DNA of 64,000 bases from Gigaspora margarita (taxonomy: Eukaryota; Glomeromycota; Glomeromycetes; Diversisporales; Gigasporaceae), in contig WTPW01000026.1 in NCBI GenBank assembly GCA_009809945.1, positions 472,376 to 536,375 of the forward strand, given 5' to 3'. Position numbers and translations under genes: made by a program. The notes under the pieces are model-generated. The model was given only the letters and a program-made list of their open reading frames with translations, was not told the DNA's origin and made no database searches. Below, piece after piece: positions 44,905-57,438 of the stretch. The stretch's first letter is position 1; each line of letters starts with the position of its first letter.

Positions 44905-45945
44905 ATTTACAAAATTGGCCAATAACTTTTAACCTACTGGTCCATTTTAAATAATTTAATTACAAAATGCTCATCTTTAGTAAGAGGATTCTAATAAGCC
45001 AAAATTGTTAAAATCCAATTACAGGATCCTATGATCATTTGAATTTTTAATAGTAAATTTAAAATTTTTAAATAAATATAGTACAAATAGTTTAGTTGCA
45101 TCAAATTTTTATAGTAGTACTAAAAATTTTGTCGATTATTAACTATAAAATTGAATTTAATTTGTTAAAATTTTATTTGTTTTTTAATTTTTTTATATAT
45201 AGTGCTAAAAATTTTAAAAACTTAAAAATTTAAAATTACATCTTTTCAATAATAAACAAAATTTTTTAAAATAAAATATGTAGTTTGATAGATTTTGTCA
45301 AAAACTATCAAATTATATATTTTATTTTACAACTTTAAATTTTTTATTGAGAAGATACAATTTAAAAAAATTATTAATTAATTTAATGTCTTTAGACTGT
45401 TTGCTCCATATTTTAATCTTGAATGAATTTTGATCTACTGATCCATTTTGAATGATTTAATTACTAAAATGTTCATCTCAATAAAACAATACCAACATGT
45501 CCAAAATTTTTAAAATACAATCATAGGATCCTGAGATAGTTAAGAATTTGTATCATCAGCCAATCATATAAAGGATAGGTTTTATATGTAAATTACATAT
45601 AAAACCAATCCTTTATATAATGATATAAATTTTTAACTATTTCAGGATCTGTGATTGTATTTTAACAATTTTGGGCTTGTTGAAACATCTTATTGAGATA
45701 AACATTTTGGTAGTTAATTTATCCCAAATGGGCTAGTGTATCAAAATTTATTCAAGATTAAAATATTTATCTAAAAATTTTAAATTTACTATTAAAGTTG
45801 TATAAAATTCAAATAATCTTGGGATTGTATAATTGGATGTTAATAATTTTGAACTTTTTAGAATCTTCTTACTGAGACAAACATTTTAATAGTTAAATCA
45901 TCTAAATGGACTAGTAGATCAAAAGTTATTGGCCAATTCTGTAAA
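44905..45945. mobile_element. Nested foldback element with inner palindrome
   Basis: The outer ends TTTACAAAATTGGCCAATAACTTTTAACCTACTGGTCC and, inverted, CAGAATTGGCCAATAACTTTTGATCTACTAGTCC bound about 1 kb. Within, a second pair (TTAATCTTGAATGAATTTTGATCTACTGATCC / its inverse ending near 45765) surrounds a perfect centre TTTTATATGTAAATTACATATAAAA near 45583-45608. The inner and outer arms are homologous, so one copy seems to sit inside another of the same family. Confidence 0.75.
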
Positions 45946-45999
45946 TCTGCTCATATAACATATTTACTGAAACAACAAAACATAAAAGAATATATTAAA

Positions 46000-48560
46000 A
46001 GAATAAAATATATATGTTTTAATATAATTAGAGTACATCTATTATATAACACTAATCCTTAAAATTTTTTCTACCAATTACAATATTGATATATAAGTTT
46101 ATAGGGTTTCAATCTCTAATCCAGAAAACTAAATACCCAATTACCTGATTCAAAAAATTTATCAACTAGATCATATTTTTAAAGAACCGGTTTAATATGA
46201 TATATAGATTACCTATTAATAAATAGTTACCCATTGACAAATGGGTTACCTGTTTATTTTCAGGTATATATTTACATATTATTATTGTTAAAATAAGAGA
46301 CCTGATTAGAAGTAAAAGTATATACAAAAGTACTACAAATTATTAATTTTCTAAGGTAATATATAATTTTAATCTATTATAATATAATAACCTGTAAAAT
46401 AAGCTTTTTTATTGAATTAATCTATATATTAATAAAAATTTTGATTTTTGATATCTGTTTGTAATATAGCTATATTTAGTTCATATTAGAAAGGATCTAA
46501 CTTATACATCAAATTAAAATGCACATTGTGAATATAATAATTAATATAATTAATAAAATACTATAAAGTTTGAATTCTTTATATCAACTACTCTATTGAG
46601 TATTAAAATTTGTTTAATTTATATACTAAAAATAAATTACAAAAACTGTACTATGACTTAGATAATTAAATATCTAATTTATCCAATTATAACCAGAAGA
46701 TCCGCTTTAATTAGATAACTAAAGACCTCAAACAATGTAAGTCAAGGTTATATTGATACTTTTTTGCAATTCTGCTTGGCCAAAATAAGGTTCAACCAAT
46801 CAGAATTGCAGATTTTGAAAAAAATTTATAAAGATCTTATATTAAACCTAATGTATATTATTCGAGGTTCTGGTAGCTAGTTTTAGTTTTGAAAAAACAA
46901 TTAACCCAAAGGTTATATATAGAAATTTATAAACCAGTTTGAAATCCTATAAGTTTACATATGTAGCAGAGTTCATTTTTATTGGCTAAAATTTAAATAA
47001 ATATGATTGGCAATAATTATTTATCATATCAGCCAATTGTTAAAATTGGGCCTCCCAAGTGATTTCTAAAATGTTTACTGATCAGCAAAAAGTCACATGT
47101 TGATTGGATATAATTAAAAATATACTTCAAATTACATATCAAATTTGTTAACTTATTTAAAAACTACAATAAAATATATATTAAACCAATAGATCCATCT
47201 TAAAACCAATGAGAAATATATTCTATAAATTTATAACTGAGTACTGGCCAAAATTCTGACAACAGTATTAACTGTATATTTTTTGTTTTTTTTTGAAATT
47301 CTTTAAATATCTATACTAATCAATATTAAAAAAAGTGGTTATGTATTTTCAAGCTGCATGCTTGATATGATTAGCTATTGATTAAGATAGTATTGATTTA
47401 TAATAGTGATATTTTATTAGACCATTATTGATAACCAATAGTTTAAATAGATAATAGTATACTATTTAGCAATTATTGTTTTACAAATTGAAATAAATAA
47501 ATAAATAATGAAAATGATGGATCATTAAAAGAATAATTACAATCTACATTTCTAAATTCTGTTTTTTATTTTCAAAATTTACTACAAACTTACAAAATTC
47601 AAAAATGCATTTTTTTTTATTTGCTGTAAAGATTTTAATATAAGTAACAGAATAATGATTCACTGATATAAATAGTGATTTATAATAATAAGGGCTGTGT
47701 CATTAATCACCTAATTATTTTTTATTAGAAACCTACTTCTCTTCCCCTTCTTAATATAGATTTGGTCAGGTTTCTATATATAATTTCAACATTTTTTATT
47801 TCCCTCCCCTTCTAAAAAATCACTTGATTTTTGTCACTCCTCTAATGATAATGTAAAAAGAATAAAATACTTGAACAATTATTTTTTTCTAAAAATTTTT
47901 ACCAATAAGTACAACTTTATAAAAAAAGGCTTTCATCTTTTGTTAATTGGTTTTCTTTTGATCAATAAAAAAAAACCAAATTTTTTCTAAGTAAAAGTTT
48001 TTTCAACTTTAAGTTCAAATAACTTAACAACTAATTAACCAAATTTAATAAAAAATTTTTTATTTTAATTTTAGAATTAAAACAAAAAAATATTATTAAA
48101 TTTGATTTGGTAATTGTTAAGATATTTTAATTTAAAATTTTAAAAAAAGTTACTAAAAATGATTTTTTCTTTTCTACTATATTAAATTTTTATCAAATGT
48201 TTTATTTATTGAAATAATCAATACATTTGATCCATTAACTCATTTTTTTCTAATTAAAAAAACTCTATAAAAAATTAGTAGTTGTAGCTTCAGATCTTTT
48301 CAACTTAAATAATAATCGCAATTTATTTTTTTTGCTAACCAGATTAATTATGGAATATGCTTGAGAATGCCCTTTATTAAAAGGAATCTATTCAATTACA
48401 TTTTTATATTCTGTGGCTTTAAGTTGAAATTCCTTAATGCAATTATTAACAATTTTATTGCTACTTGTTCATCCTTGTACTATTTTTTGGAATTATATAT
48501 AGAGTCTAAAACTATCAGTTTTTAACTATATCTAATCTACAAACTTATTAAATATGTTAA
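46000..48560. other. AT-rich stretch, no gene seen
   Basis: Contains a decayed MITE relative at about 47940-48190 and one end of the 9.3-kb TIR family at 46970-47040. GGTTACC words near 46150-46260 form a small cluster. No coding signal. Confidence 0.35.
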
Positions 48561-48574
48561 TATAAATTAAATAG

Positions 48575-50620
48575 GGAATTGCTATTTTCACCATGGATTT
48601 TGCTATTTTCACTATGGTTATACAATATTTTCTATTTTTAGAATTCAAAATAATAAATCTAATTCTAATTCTAACCTTAATGCTAACCCTAACTCTAATC
48701 CTAGAGCATATTTTTCTGATTCTAATGGTAGTTAAATCATTAAAATTAGCTCAGTGGATCCCAAGATACTTGAGAGAACATAAGAATTAGCAAATTTACT
48801 ATTATACAAACTATTCATTTTTCTTTATATACGTTTTGAAAAGTTATTTTCATCATAGTGAAAATTTTACTAAGAAAATATTAAAACTCATCTTAAAGAA
48901 CTAGCATTTTTTTTGGCCAAAGAACAATATTACTTAGGATTCCAAAGTCAATTGTGAAAATAAAATTCTGCGCAACTCATGATTATTCACTTAACAGCTT
49001 TTTTCTAACTTTATATTTGTTTTTTTTATATATATTTTTTATTGTAGTAAAAATTTTACTAATAAAATAATAAAATACATCTTAAAAAACTAGCATTTTT
49101 TTGAGCCAAAGAACAATTTTACTTAAGAGCCCAAAGTTAATTGTGTTAATAAACTTCTGTGCAAATCATGATTATTCGTTTAACAGCTTATAGTACTTTG
49201 TGTAATAGTGAATTTGCTGATCCTTATGTTCTTTTTTGATCCTGAGTATCTTGGGATCCACTGGGCTGATTTTGATGATTTAACTTAGTGTTGCGCACAG
49301 ATCAGATTGGTTGGATATTTTAAAAGATCCTGATCTGATCTGAAAAACTAAATCAAATTCATGTTCAGATCTGAATTCGAAGCCAAAAATCCAGATCTGA
49401 ACCAGATCTTATATAGTTACACAACTAACACAATATAATTGGTTAATATTATGACCCATTTAAGATCTATTGTCACAAATGAAATTTGGATATATTTTAT
49501 ATACGAATTTTAAAGTTTTTAAGGCTTTTTTTGTCGAAAATAACTAATTGTACATGGGGTATTTGAATACAGGTATAATAATTTTTATAAATTAAAAGAT
49601 TTTTTATTAAAAAAAATAATTTAATTAATATTAGGGTTAGAGTAAGAACTGGGATGGGGCAAGGGGCATAGCTTATACCAAAATTTTACAAGAAATTTTT
49701 TTTCTTAGAGCCCATAAATTGTTTATTAAGCAAAATTTTAAGATAATTAATTTTTGTTTTTTTCTTTATATTTGTTGTACAAAAAATGATCTGCATACTG
49801 CTTTTTCTATATGATTTGTGTAGTACAGTGTTCAAACACCCCGTGTACAAATAGAAATGCTCTTTTTTGTCTGCTTTTTTTTTATAGTTGAGTTAGGATT
49901 TAGGGTTAGGGTTATTAATAAAAGAGTATAGGTAGATTTTAGAGGGGTTATATTTTCAAATTAAGATCCCAAATTTTACTATCACGATCATCTGCAATAT
50001 ATATTAACTAGGTAAACACATGTGGTCATTCACAGGAAGGTATAAAGAACATTTATCATTATTAATTTATATGTTTAAAATTAGTATAAGGTTCATAATT
50101 ATTTAAATCATGAGTATAAAAATATTTTATTAACTATGAAATTAAATAATTTTACAAAAATACTTTGTTACTCTATACAATCAATTTATCCACATTATAA
50201 AGATCATTAAAATTAGTATAACAAATCAAGATAATCAATGTTTATTTAATATTATAATACATAAAATTATTTTATTCGCATTAATTTAATTGCTAAGTAT
50301 CATATATAATTTAAAGTTAGTAAAGCAAGTTTGCATATCAAATTCATAAGATTTATCATTACATTTTAATGTAATGATAACAGTTTATATTAACCTATCA
50401 GAGTCTACAAAATACAACTAATCAGTGTGAACAGATCCAAACAAATCCAAATGGATCTTTGGATCGGATCCTCTGAATTGAGCAGATCTTATAAATTATA
50501 GATCTGATTCGATCTGAAGCACCAGATCTGGATCAGATTCAGATCAGATCTTGTGAAACACTAATTTAACTACTATTAGAATTAGAAAAATGAGCTCTAC
50601 AACTTTCAATTAGTAGTTTT
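48575..50620. mobile_element. Foldback element with CTAACC runs, right arm split by hAT-like element
   Basis: The left arm (GAATTC..CTAATTCTAACC..CTAACCCTAACTCTAATCC..GTTAAATCATTAAAATTAGCTCAGTGGATCCCAAGATACTTGAG) is repeated in inverse from 49220 (GAGTATCTTGGGATCCACTGGGCTGATTTTGATGATTTAACT). It then continues at 50571 (ACTATTAGAATTAGAAAAATGAGCTCTA) after the inserted element. A second pair of inverse-and-direct copies (ACTAGCATTTTTTTGRGCCAAAGAACAAT) lies at 48900 and 49090. The 65-codon frame at 48593 is part of the arm. Confidence 0.8.
49286..50563. mobile_element. hAT-like non-autonomous element, 1278 bp
   Basis: Ends TAGTGTTGCGCACAGATC and, inverted, TAGTGTTTCACAAGATC. ATTTAACT lies on both sides (49278-49285, 50564-50571), an 8-bp target duplication confirmed by the intact foldback arm (48720-48740 inverse), which has it once. 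Both ends are packed with GATCTGATC/AGATCAGATC words for about 120 bases, likely sub-terminal transposase sites. The interior has TTAGGGTTAGAGT near 49633 and TAGGGTTAGGGTT near 49900. No transposase frame. Confidence 0.9.
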
Positions 50621-51150
50621 TAGGCATGTATTAGCATTTAAAGAATCTTTAAAACATTGCCAAAATGTTTCAGTATTAATTTTAAAATGTTCTAGTTTTG
50701 GGTTTAAAAATTTTAGAGTATATAATGTTGCTAATGAATCTTTGTCTGCATTCAGATTTGTTGACCTTGACAAAACCTAAACTATAAAATAAAATAAATA
50801 AATTTGGTTGCAAACATTTAAAAAATTATAATATATATATCTGACTGATTCTTTTAAAATGGTGTTAGTTCTACACAACTAACATGTCTCAACAAAGATT
50901 CTTAGGCTCGATATTCATGATCACCTATTATATATTCTTTTGAATATAAGTTTTTTAAAGCTGATCATAATTCAATAATAGTATTTTCATATAATATCCA
51001 GGTTTGAAATAGTTTTTGCCAGTTAATCTGCACACTAGTACATTGTTTGAGATGATGTTTATATACTAGTATCATCAAATGTTCATTGGTCCAATCTAAT
51101 AATGAACATGTAGGAACATGAATTTGTACCCTGGATCATACCAAGAGCAT
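50606..51150 (-). pseudogene. Decayed Myb/SANT-like gene, two exons
   Basis: On the minus strand near 51100 a piece reads LLDWTNEHLMILVYKHHL, then QINWQKLFQTWILYENT and LKNLYSKEYIIGD, HEYRA, ESLLRHVSCVELTPF. The Trp residues about 24 apart with following helix residues fit a Myb/SANT-like helix-turn-helix, a DNA-binding fold. Two in-frame stops break it (IIEL*SAL, YRA*ESLL). A second exon after a TTTAG acceptor (50781-50777) is open from 50776 to the TGA at 50606-50608, reading VLSRSTNLNADKDSLATLY and ending ..LNANTCLKTTN. Function would be DNA binding; whether of host or transposon origin is unclear. It sits directly beside the foldback element. Confidence 0.55.
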
Positions 51151-51749
51151 GTTTGATTAATATTTTTGAAATATTTCAAAATGTTTCAATGATTGTAGTA
51201 CAAGATCAGATTAGATCTTTGTTTATTTTTTTGTTTATAATTTAGATCTTTTATCAATTTTACATTGTTTTTCATTTTCATTTTGTTTTTTTTTGGTTTG
51301 ATTAGTTTCGTTTAATTTCGTTTAGTTTCATTTTGTTTTTTCATTTTTTTTCTTTATTTATTATTTTTTAATGAATTTAGTATTTTTGCGCATGTGCGCT
51401 ATAGCACACCTCATATGAATTATATGATTTGGTGTAACATGAAATCAAAACAACTAAAACAACCTGTTTTTTTTGTTAGTTAGGGTTAGAGTGAGGTTAG
51501 AATAGTATATAGATGAGAAAAGGGGTTTTATAGTAAAATTTTGCAAGGAATTTTTTTGTTAGAGCATTAAAAGTGGTTTTATAAGCAAAATTATGAGCCA
51601 CAAGCAATTTTTTAAAAGATTGCAATTTTTTCTCGATTTCACATTATACCTGATACTACGATCTGATTGGTTTATCAGATGGGTGTATTACAATGCATAT
51701 GCACTAAATTATATAAACCTTTTTTAATTTTTTTTATTTTATTTTTACA

Positions 51750-52500
51750 AAAAACACCACTCTAACTTTTGGCACTTTGCAAGAAATCTAATGACTTTTC
51801 AAAACTATGTGCAAACCAACACAGCCTTTCAACACATTGCAAGAACACACAACTAATTTCATCACAATTTCTAAATTTTGAAGAATGCTTTTTTAAAGAA
51901 ATAAAGATTTAGTTTGTGCTTTATTTTTTTTGTTTGATGTTTTTTGTTGTTTTGTTATTGTTTTTGTTTTTTTTTATTTTTTTTTAATAATTTATTTTAT
52001 TCGCAAGAATAATAACCTAGACTTTTTCGATACTTTGCAAGCAATCACAGACTTTTCTAGCACTTTGCAAGAATACATACAACTTGATTTCAGCAATGTT
52101 GTTATGAACTCTACTTCAAAGAAATAGAGATTTGGGTTTTTATTTTTTTTATTTAGTTTGCTTACATTTCACTTTTTTGTTTGTTTTCTTTTTACTTATT
52201 TTTTTAATTTTTAATTTTTATTTATTTTAGCACTTTGTAAAAACCTTTGATTATTTCTCAATAGCAAGAATATGAATTTAAAAAATAGAGATTTGAGGCT
52301 TCATTTATTTTTTTATTTAGTTTGCTTACATTTTTGTTTTTTGTTTGTTTTCTTTTTTTTACTTATTTTTTAATTTTATTTTATTTTATTTATTTCTTAC
52401 TTTCTTCAGAACTTTGCAAGAAAACAACTTTACTTTTCTGGCACTTTACAAGAACACCAATTCTAACTTCTTTGGCACTTTGCAAAAAGTAGTGAATATA
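51750..52500 (+). repeat. Degenerate tandem repeat, CACTTTGCAAGAA plus T-rich spacer
   Basis: GCACTTTGCAAGAA or a one-to-three-base variant occurs at 51773, 52033, 52059, 52232, 52413, 52441 and 52481. Between the clusters are similar T-rich tracts (TATTTAGTTTGCTTACATTT..TTGTTTGTTTTCTTTT, near 52155 and 52315) and AAATAGAGATTTGRG. The unit is about 180-260 bases. The strand is strongly T-biased. The 65-codon frame at 51930-52127 is within this repeat. Confidence 0.7.
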
Positions 52501-53134
52501 AGCGAATATAAGCATATATAAGAATTAAACCAAAAAAAGGAAATAATAGCAAACTGCAGAGTAAGAAAATAAGTGAATTAGATGCGACGAAGTGTGAAAG
52601 TAGTCATTTTCATTTTTTTGTTATATTTTTTGGGTTTGTATTTTTTTGATTTTATTTTTTTGTATTTTTTTATAATAATATATAATGAAATATATAATAT
52701 TTAAAATATTAAATAATAATAAATAAATAAAATAAATTTTATATTAAATTTCAAAAACTTGTGAATATTGTATATTTAATTTAAAATATAATATATAATA
52801 GTAATAAATAAAAAAAAATTTTTAGAAAACTTGCGAAAATTTGTGAAAACCTGTAAAATGTTTAAAAATTTGCAAAAAGCATGATTATGTGAATATAATA
52901 ATTATTAATTGCAGAATTGATATCATATTAAATATATATCGATTAACCAGATATATATTAATTACTATCACTATTGATAATAATTGGCAGGGGTATTGAT
53001 TATTAATATATATCTTACTGGTTAGTAATCAATATATATTTATATATAAAATTTGCTGATGAGGATAAAGAAGGCAAGGATTATTAATTTTTCTGATAGT
53101 CTTAAGATTCACCAATTATAACAAAAAGGTACAA

Positions 53135-53306
53135 AATATAAATCTTTGGTTAAATGGTCACAAAAAATTAAGGTAGTTGTATATTTCTTGTGTTTCATCA
53201 TTAAAAAGTTTTTGTTTAGTAATATAAATCTTTGGCTAAATAGCTACAAAAAATTAAGGTAGTTGTATATGTCTTGTATTTCATCATTAAAAAGATTTTG
53301 TTTAGT
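53135..53306 (+). repeat. Two 86-bp tandem copies
   Basis: AATATAAATCTTTGG...TTTTGTTTAGT at 53135-53220 is repeated at 53221-53306 with about six differences. Non-coding. Confidence 0.92.
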
Positions 53307-53331
53307 ATTCTCTAACTTTTATATATACTAT

Positions 53332-54190
53332 ATCAGTCATAGGACATGTCCTTTTACAGGGGTTTGAAATGTTGTTCTTATGATAATTTTGATATCGATT
53401 ATTCAAGTTTCATATAGAAATTTTGCCCTTGCAAAAAGTTTTTTTTATGATAATCTCAAATTCGTAAAACTATTCAACTTTGTTTATTAAATCAAAAATA
53501 TAGTTTGAATGTTTTGTTATCAAACTACAAAATCTTGATTCTTAAATTTGTTAGTTCAAAGAGAATCTTCGCTCAAAGTTAGAGTGTACTAACCCTATAA
53601 TAAATAGCTTCTGATTGATTTCTAACTTATATTCTATTTTACAACTTTATTTATTTTACAAATATTTCTTTACAAATAATTCACAGCAGTCATTTTACCG
53701 ATTTACACTTCACATGAAGGTTAAACAAAGATTTTAAATACTACATGCAAAAAAAATGCCTGTTTTATACTTTCATTAATTTAGTCATCTTTTCTTTTTG
53801 CTACAATAATAAAACTAAGTACACACTTTGCAGCTTCTCTTTAGTCATAATAGCAAGTTTTCCTTCATCACAAATAGATCTAAGCATGATTAGGCTTGCA
53901 TAGAATCCAGTGGCGAGATCTTATTGTTGAAAAAAAATCTCTAACATAAAAAAAAGTAAAACATAGTGGATTGAATAAACAAAATAGCTGCTATAATGGT
54001 AAAAGAATATTTTAAGTAGCTGTTGTTATCAAATTTTTGAAATAGGTAAGTAATATATTGTGAATTCTCAAAATAACAGGCATGGGCTTTATTTCAAAAA
54101 TTGTGCCTCTAAAAATATCATAGGTGATTTCAAAATAATGCCTATGCACGCCCCAAAATAATGCCCACTTAAATATACATATCACATTAT
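53332..54190. other. Element ends and repeat fragments, no gene
   Basis: 53332-53353 is the terminal word of the 39-kb foldback family (ATATCAGTCATAGGACATGTCC). 54075-54175 is a worn copy of the CGAAATAATGCCCATG repeat with CpG turned to TG/CA (CAAAATAATGCCTATGCACG), as expected from cytosine methylation and deamination. Confidence 0.5.
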
Positions 54191-54499
54191 ATATATAGTT
54201 CAATTGACCTTATACTAGTAATAAGTAAATGTCCTTTAGTTTTACAACCCTCTTTAAGATCAATGATTAACAATGCAATATTAAGAATTTATGTTTTTAG
54301 TTCAAAATTTCAAAATTAGAAAATAAATAGAAGTTAACCAGATATTGAAGACAAATCACCATTGATTGACATAGATTCAAGTAATTTAAAGTAAATTATA
54401 TGAGTAATATGAAAATGAAAAATATTGCAGAAAACATATTTAATGTGCTATTGTAATCATTGGCATTTAAAGAATATCATTATAGCCTTTTAATTTATT

Positions 54500-55730
54500 A
54501 AAAACCTTTAATTAAAGACCCTGATGACTATAAAGCTGTCGTTCAAGCAAATCATCCAGTTTTTTCAGAGTGTAGGGTATTTTATTTTGAAATTGAAATT
54601 TTAAACAAGGGAAAAATGGGTATCATTAATAATTATCTTATAAACATCACCATTGTTATGATTTTTTATAATCTTTAAATTATATTTTCTTCATTTTATT
54701 AATAGAATGATTGGAAACAGATATTGTACAAAGCAAAGAGATAAAAAAATAGATGATTCAAATTATATACTCATGCCTGGTAATAGCAAATTTTTAATTT
54801 GTTTTCTTAGGTCAGGAATCTAAAAAAATGAAACATGGAGGTGTGGTTATCATGGTAATAATGGATATCTTTTTGTTTAGGAAGTAGCACGGTATATGAT
54901 TTATCACCTTCTGGATATACTACTAGTAATATAGTTGGATAGAAAAAATATAGTATTTTATACTAAAAATAGAATTAACTTAGATAACCAATATTTTACT
55001 AAATATTTTTTTAGAAAATTGAAAATATCATTAATATATTATTAACAACCCATTTTTTATTTATATTGTAATGAACATGGTATAGGTACTGATAATACTA
55101 AGAAAAAAGCAGTTATTGATATTCAAAATTTGCTAAAAGGTTGTGATCCTGACAGAAAAATGAAACTCAGATTAGTGGCGCTAAAAAAATGTAAAGAAGG
55201 TATTTGAATATTATTTTAAATCTGCTAAAGATAGTACTTACTGTAAAATACAAGGCTGTATTGTTTATTAAGATCACCTCCTTTAGCAGATTTTATACTT
55301 TTGTCTTCTGTAGCACCTATACCATTTTTATTACAGATTTTGTGACTAAATTATCTAATAAAATTACTGCATTCTACATATTTTGGAAACCATTCAAATG
55401 CTTTTTTTATATCTTTAGTAGTGCAATTCCTATATCAATGCCTATACCATATTAATAACAATATCAAAGACTATGGCTTTCCACCAAAATTAATGGCTTT
55501 ACACTAAAAAAGTGGTATTTAAAATCTGCTAAAGGTGGTAACTCAGAAAATACAATCTTGGAACTGCCATGAGAATGTATTCGTAGTGTTGAAGATGAAA
55601 AGAAAGTATTTGAATTGTATTAAAATCTACTGAAGATGGTGACTATAATCTGGTATTGCTATGAACATGATGTTGGTACTGCAAAGAATAAAAAAAAGTA
55701 TTTCCTAGGAACTATGATAGAAATCTAATG
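54500..55730 (+). pseudogene. Decayed SPRY-domain plus Sel1-repeat gene
   Basis: Plus strand 54519-54630 reads DPDDYKAVVQANHPVFSE, then CRVFYFEIEILNKGKMGIIN, the core of a SPRY/B30.2 domain (protein-binding beta sandwich). 54833-54936 gives WRCGYHGNNGYLF and, after a one-base shift, GSSTVYDLSPSGYTTSNIVG, the later SPRY strands. From 55073 follow Sel1-like repeats: NEHGIGTDNTKKKAVID, and SAKGGNSENTILEL near 55520 and KSTEDGDY near 55625, with several stops. The stretch 55265-55455 instead reads as Sel1 text on the minus strand (GIGTTKDIKKAFEWFPK, NGIGATEDKSIKSAKGGDL), so part of the repeat array was inverted. Introns may explain some breaks, but stops inside motifs and the inversion show decay. 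Confidence 0.72.
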
Positions 55731-56424
55731 TAGTGCATTTATTTATGGAAGGTTTTACTACATTGTAATTTTTATGTAATCAAATAAAATTATTTTATAA
55801 ATGATTTTTTTTACTTTTATTTGAAAGTATTACATATTGAATCAAGAAATAAATATATTGTAAAAATGAACCTTTTCTTAATATTCCAATATTAATTCTT
55901 TGATTTTCTATTAATGTCTTCATTAGTTATTGCTGTCAATTGAAATATAGACAGGATTAAATTTTAAATAAGCCAAAAACATTAAACTCTTTGAATAAAT
56001 TTATCAGAATATTTAAACAGCCAACTCCCCTATAGTCATACTTTATATAGTTATACCTCTAAAAACTTTTATTGCTGAAGTTCACTTTTACTAACCTGCC
56101 TTGTGATCTAAATCTAACACTAGGATATAAAATGGGTACACAATTCCTTAAAATATTTTATAATGATTAAATTTCTGTCTATTCATTTTAAAAAATAATT
56201 CTAAATGCCTAGTCTGTATTTTGAGTATAAGGCAAAGTTTGAGAATCAATGATTGCTTAAGTTCGAATTTAGATTGCAAAATGCACAATATAAAAATAAA
56301 TTCCATAAAGTGACAGAAGCAAGTAACTTTACCTTTATTTTATTCTAACACTAAACAAGTTCATCGATCTTTTTAAAATAAATGAAAGAAAAGATGCTTT
56401 TTTTAGAAGACAATCAATTTATTA

Positions 56425-56640
56425 TTTCCAATTCACCAATTCACCATTTTACCAATTCACCAATTTACCAATTTACCAATTCACCATTTCACCAATTTAC
56501 CAATTCACCAATTTTACCAATTTCACCATTTTACCAAAATTTTATTTTGGTGTAATTCTGGTGAAACTATTTTACTATTTCACCTAATAAAATGGCTAAT
56601 TTCACTAGCATTTTAGTCACAAAACCTGCCAAAATAGCAA
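56425..56640. repeat. ACCAATTTCACC short tandem repeat
   Basis: Irregular run of CAATTCACCAT/TTTACCAATT words between 56430 and 56535, then TTTTACCAAAATTTTATTTTGGTG that folds back on itself. A similar TTTCACCAATTTCAACA cluster lies near 9115-9165. Confidence 0.8.
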
Positions 56641-57057
56641 TTTCACAACTAACACCAAACAGAAATGAGCAGAACTAATCTATAAAAGAGAAAGGTGCCA
56701 ACTCCAAGGTTTCAAGTGACAATATAGAAAAAATTAATTAGTTTAGTATTAGTAAAACAAAAATAAAAATAACGAATAAACAAAACTTATCTATCTATAT
56801 ATTGATCTGTACAACTATTGTGATATTGCACATAGATCATATACAATTTAAAAGTTTAAATAAAACTTAAATGATTTTAAAGATATTTTTAAATACCTGT
56901 TTTGTCACATATAATCATTTAGATCATACAAAAAGATCCCTTTTTGTAGAGGAATAAAGGTAAAAATAATTTGAATTAACTTTCCAATCTACTTTATGAA
57001 ACAGGCACCTCTTAGCAAATGCTTTAAAGCCACAACTAAAGTACCCTTTTATCAATA

Positions 57058-57438
57058 ATGAGGGTTGTAATGCTCTTGATTCTCAGTTATTATCAAAGCA
57101 AAACTAGCCTTGTTTTGCAATACTTCGAAGAGAATCTTGACATTTGTATTAAAAAATTGCAAGTTTCAGGCCTAATTTTATTTTATAAAAAATCAAGTAA
57201 TATGGTTATTTCTGGTACAAAACAAAAGCATGAAACCCATAAAGTAAAACTTACTAAAGTTGAATATTATTTGCTATTAATAATCGAAGTAGTTAAAGAA
57301 AAAGAGCATAGAAGTCATTTGAACCTAATGATTTTTAGAATCTACATTACACAAGTATTTATACAGAATTGTAGTCTAAAACCAGAATTTTCAGGTATAA
57401 GCAAACCTAAAAAAAACAATCATATAATACTTTACTAA
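57058..57438 (+). CDS. Hypothetical open frame, 126 codons, doubtful
   Basis: Starts MRVVMLLILSYYQSKTSLVL and includes KKSSNMVISGTKQKHETHK. The N-terminus is hydrophobic but short, the middle is Lys-rich with possible helices, and the end is KPKKNNHIILY. It is the longest frame in this part of the window and free of repeats, but no family is recognised, and composition alone does not separate it from chance in A/T-rich DNA. It may be a piece of a broken gene. Confidence 0.25.
   Translation: MRVVMLLILSYYQSKTSLVLQYFEENLDICIKKLQVSGLILFYKKSSNMVISGTKQKHETHKVKLTKVEYYLLLIIEVVKEKEHRSHLNLMIFRIYITQVFIQNCSLKPEFSGISKPKKNNHIILY

Noticed and set aside
51930..52127. 65-codon frame with hydrophobic N-terminus
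   Set aside because: The Phe/Val-rich start comes from a T-rich spacer of a tandem repeat, not from a membrane protein gene.
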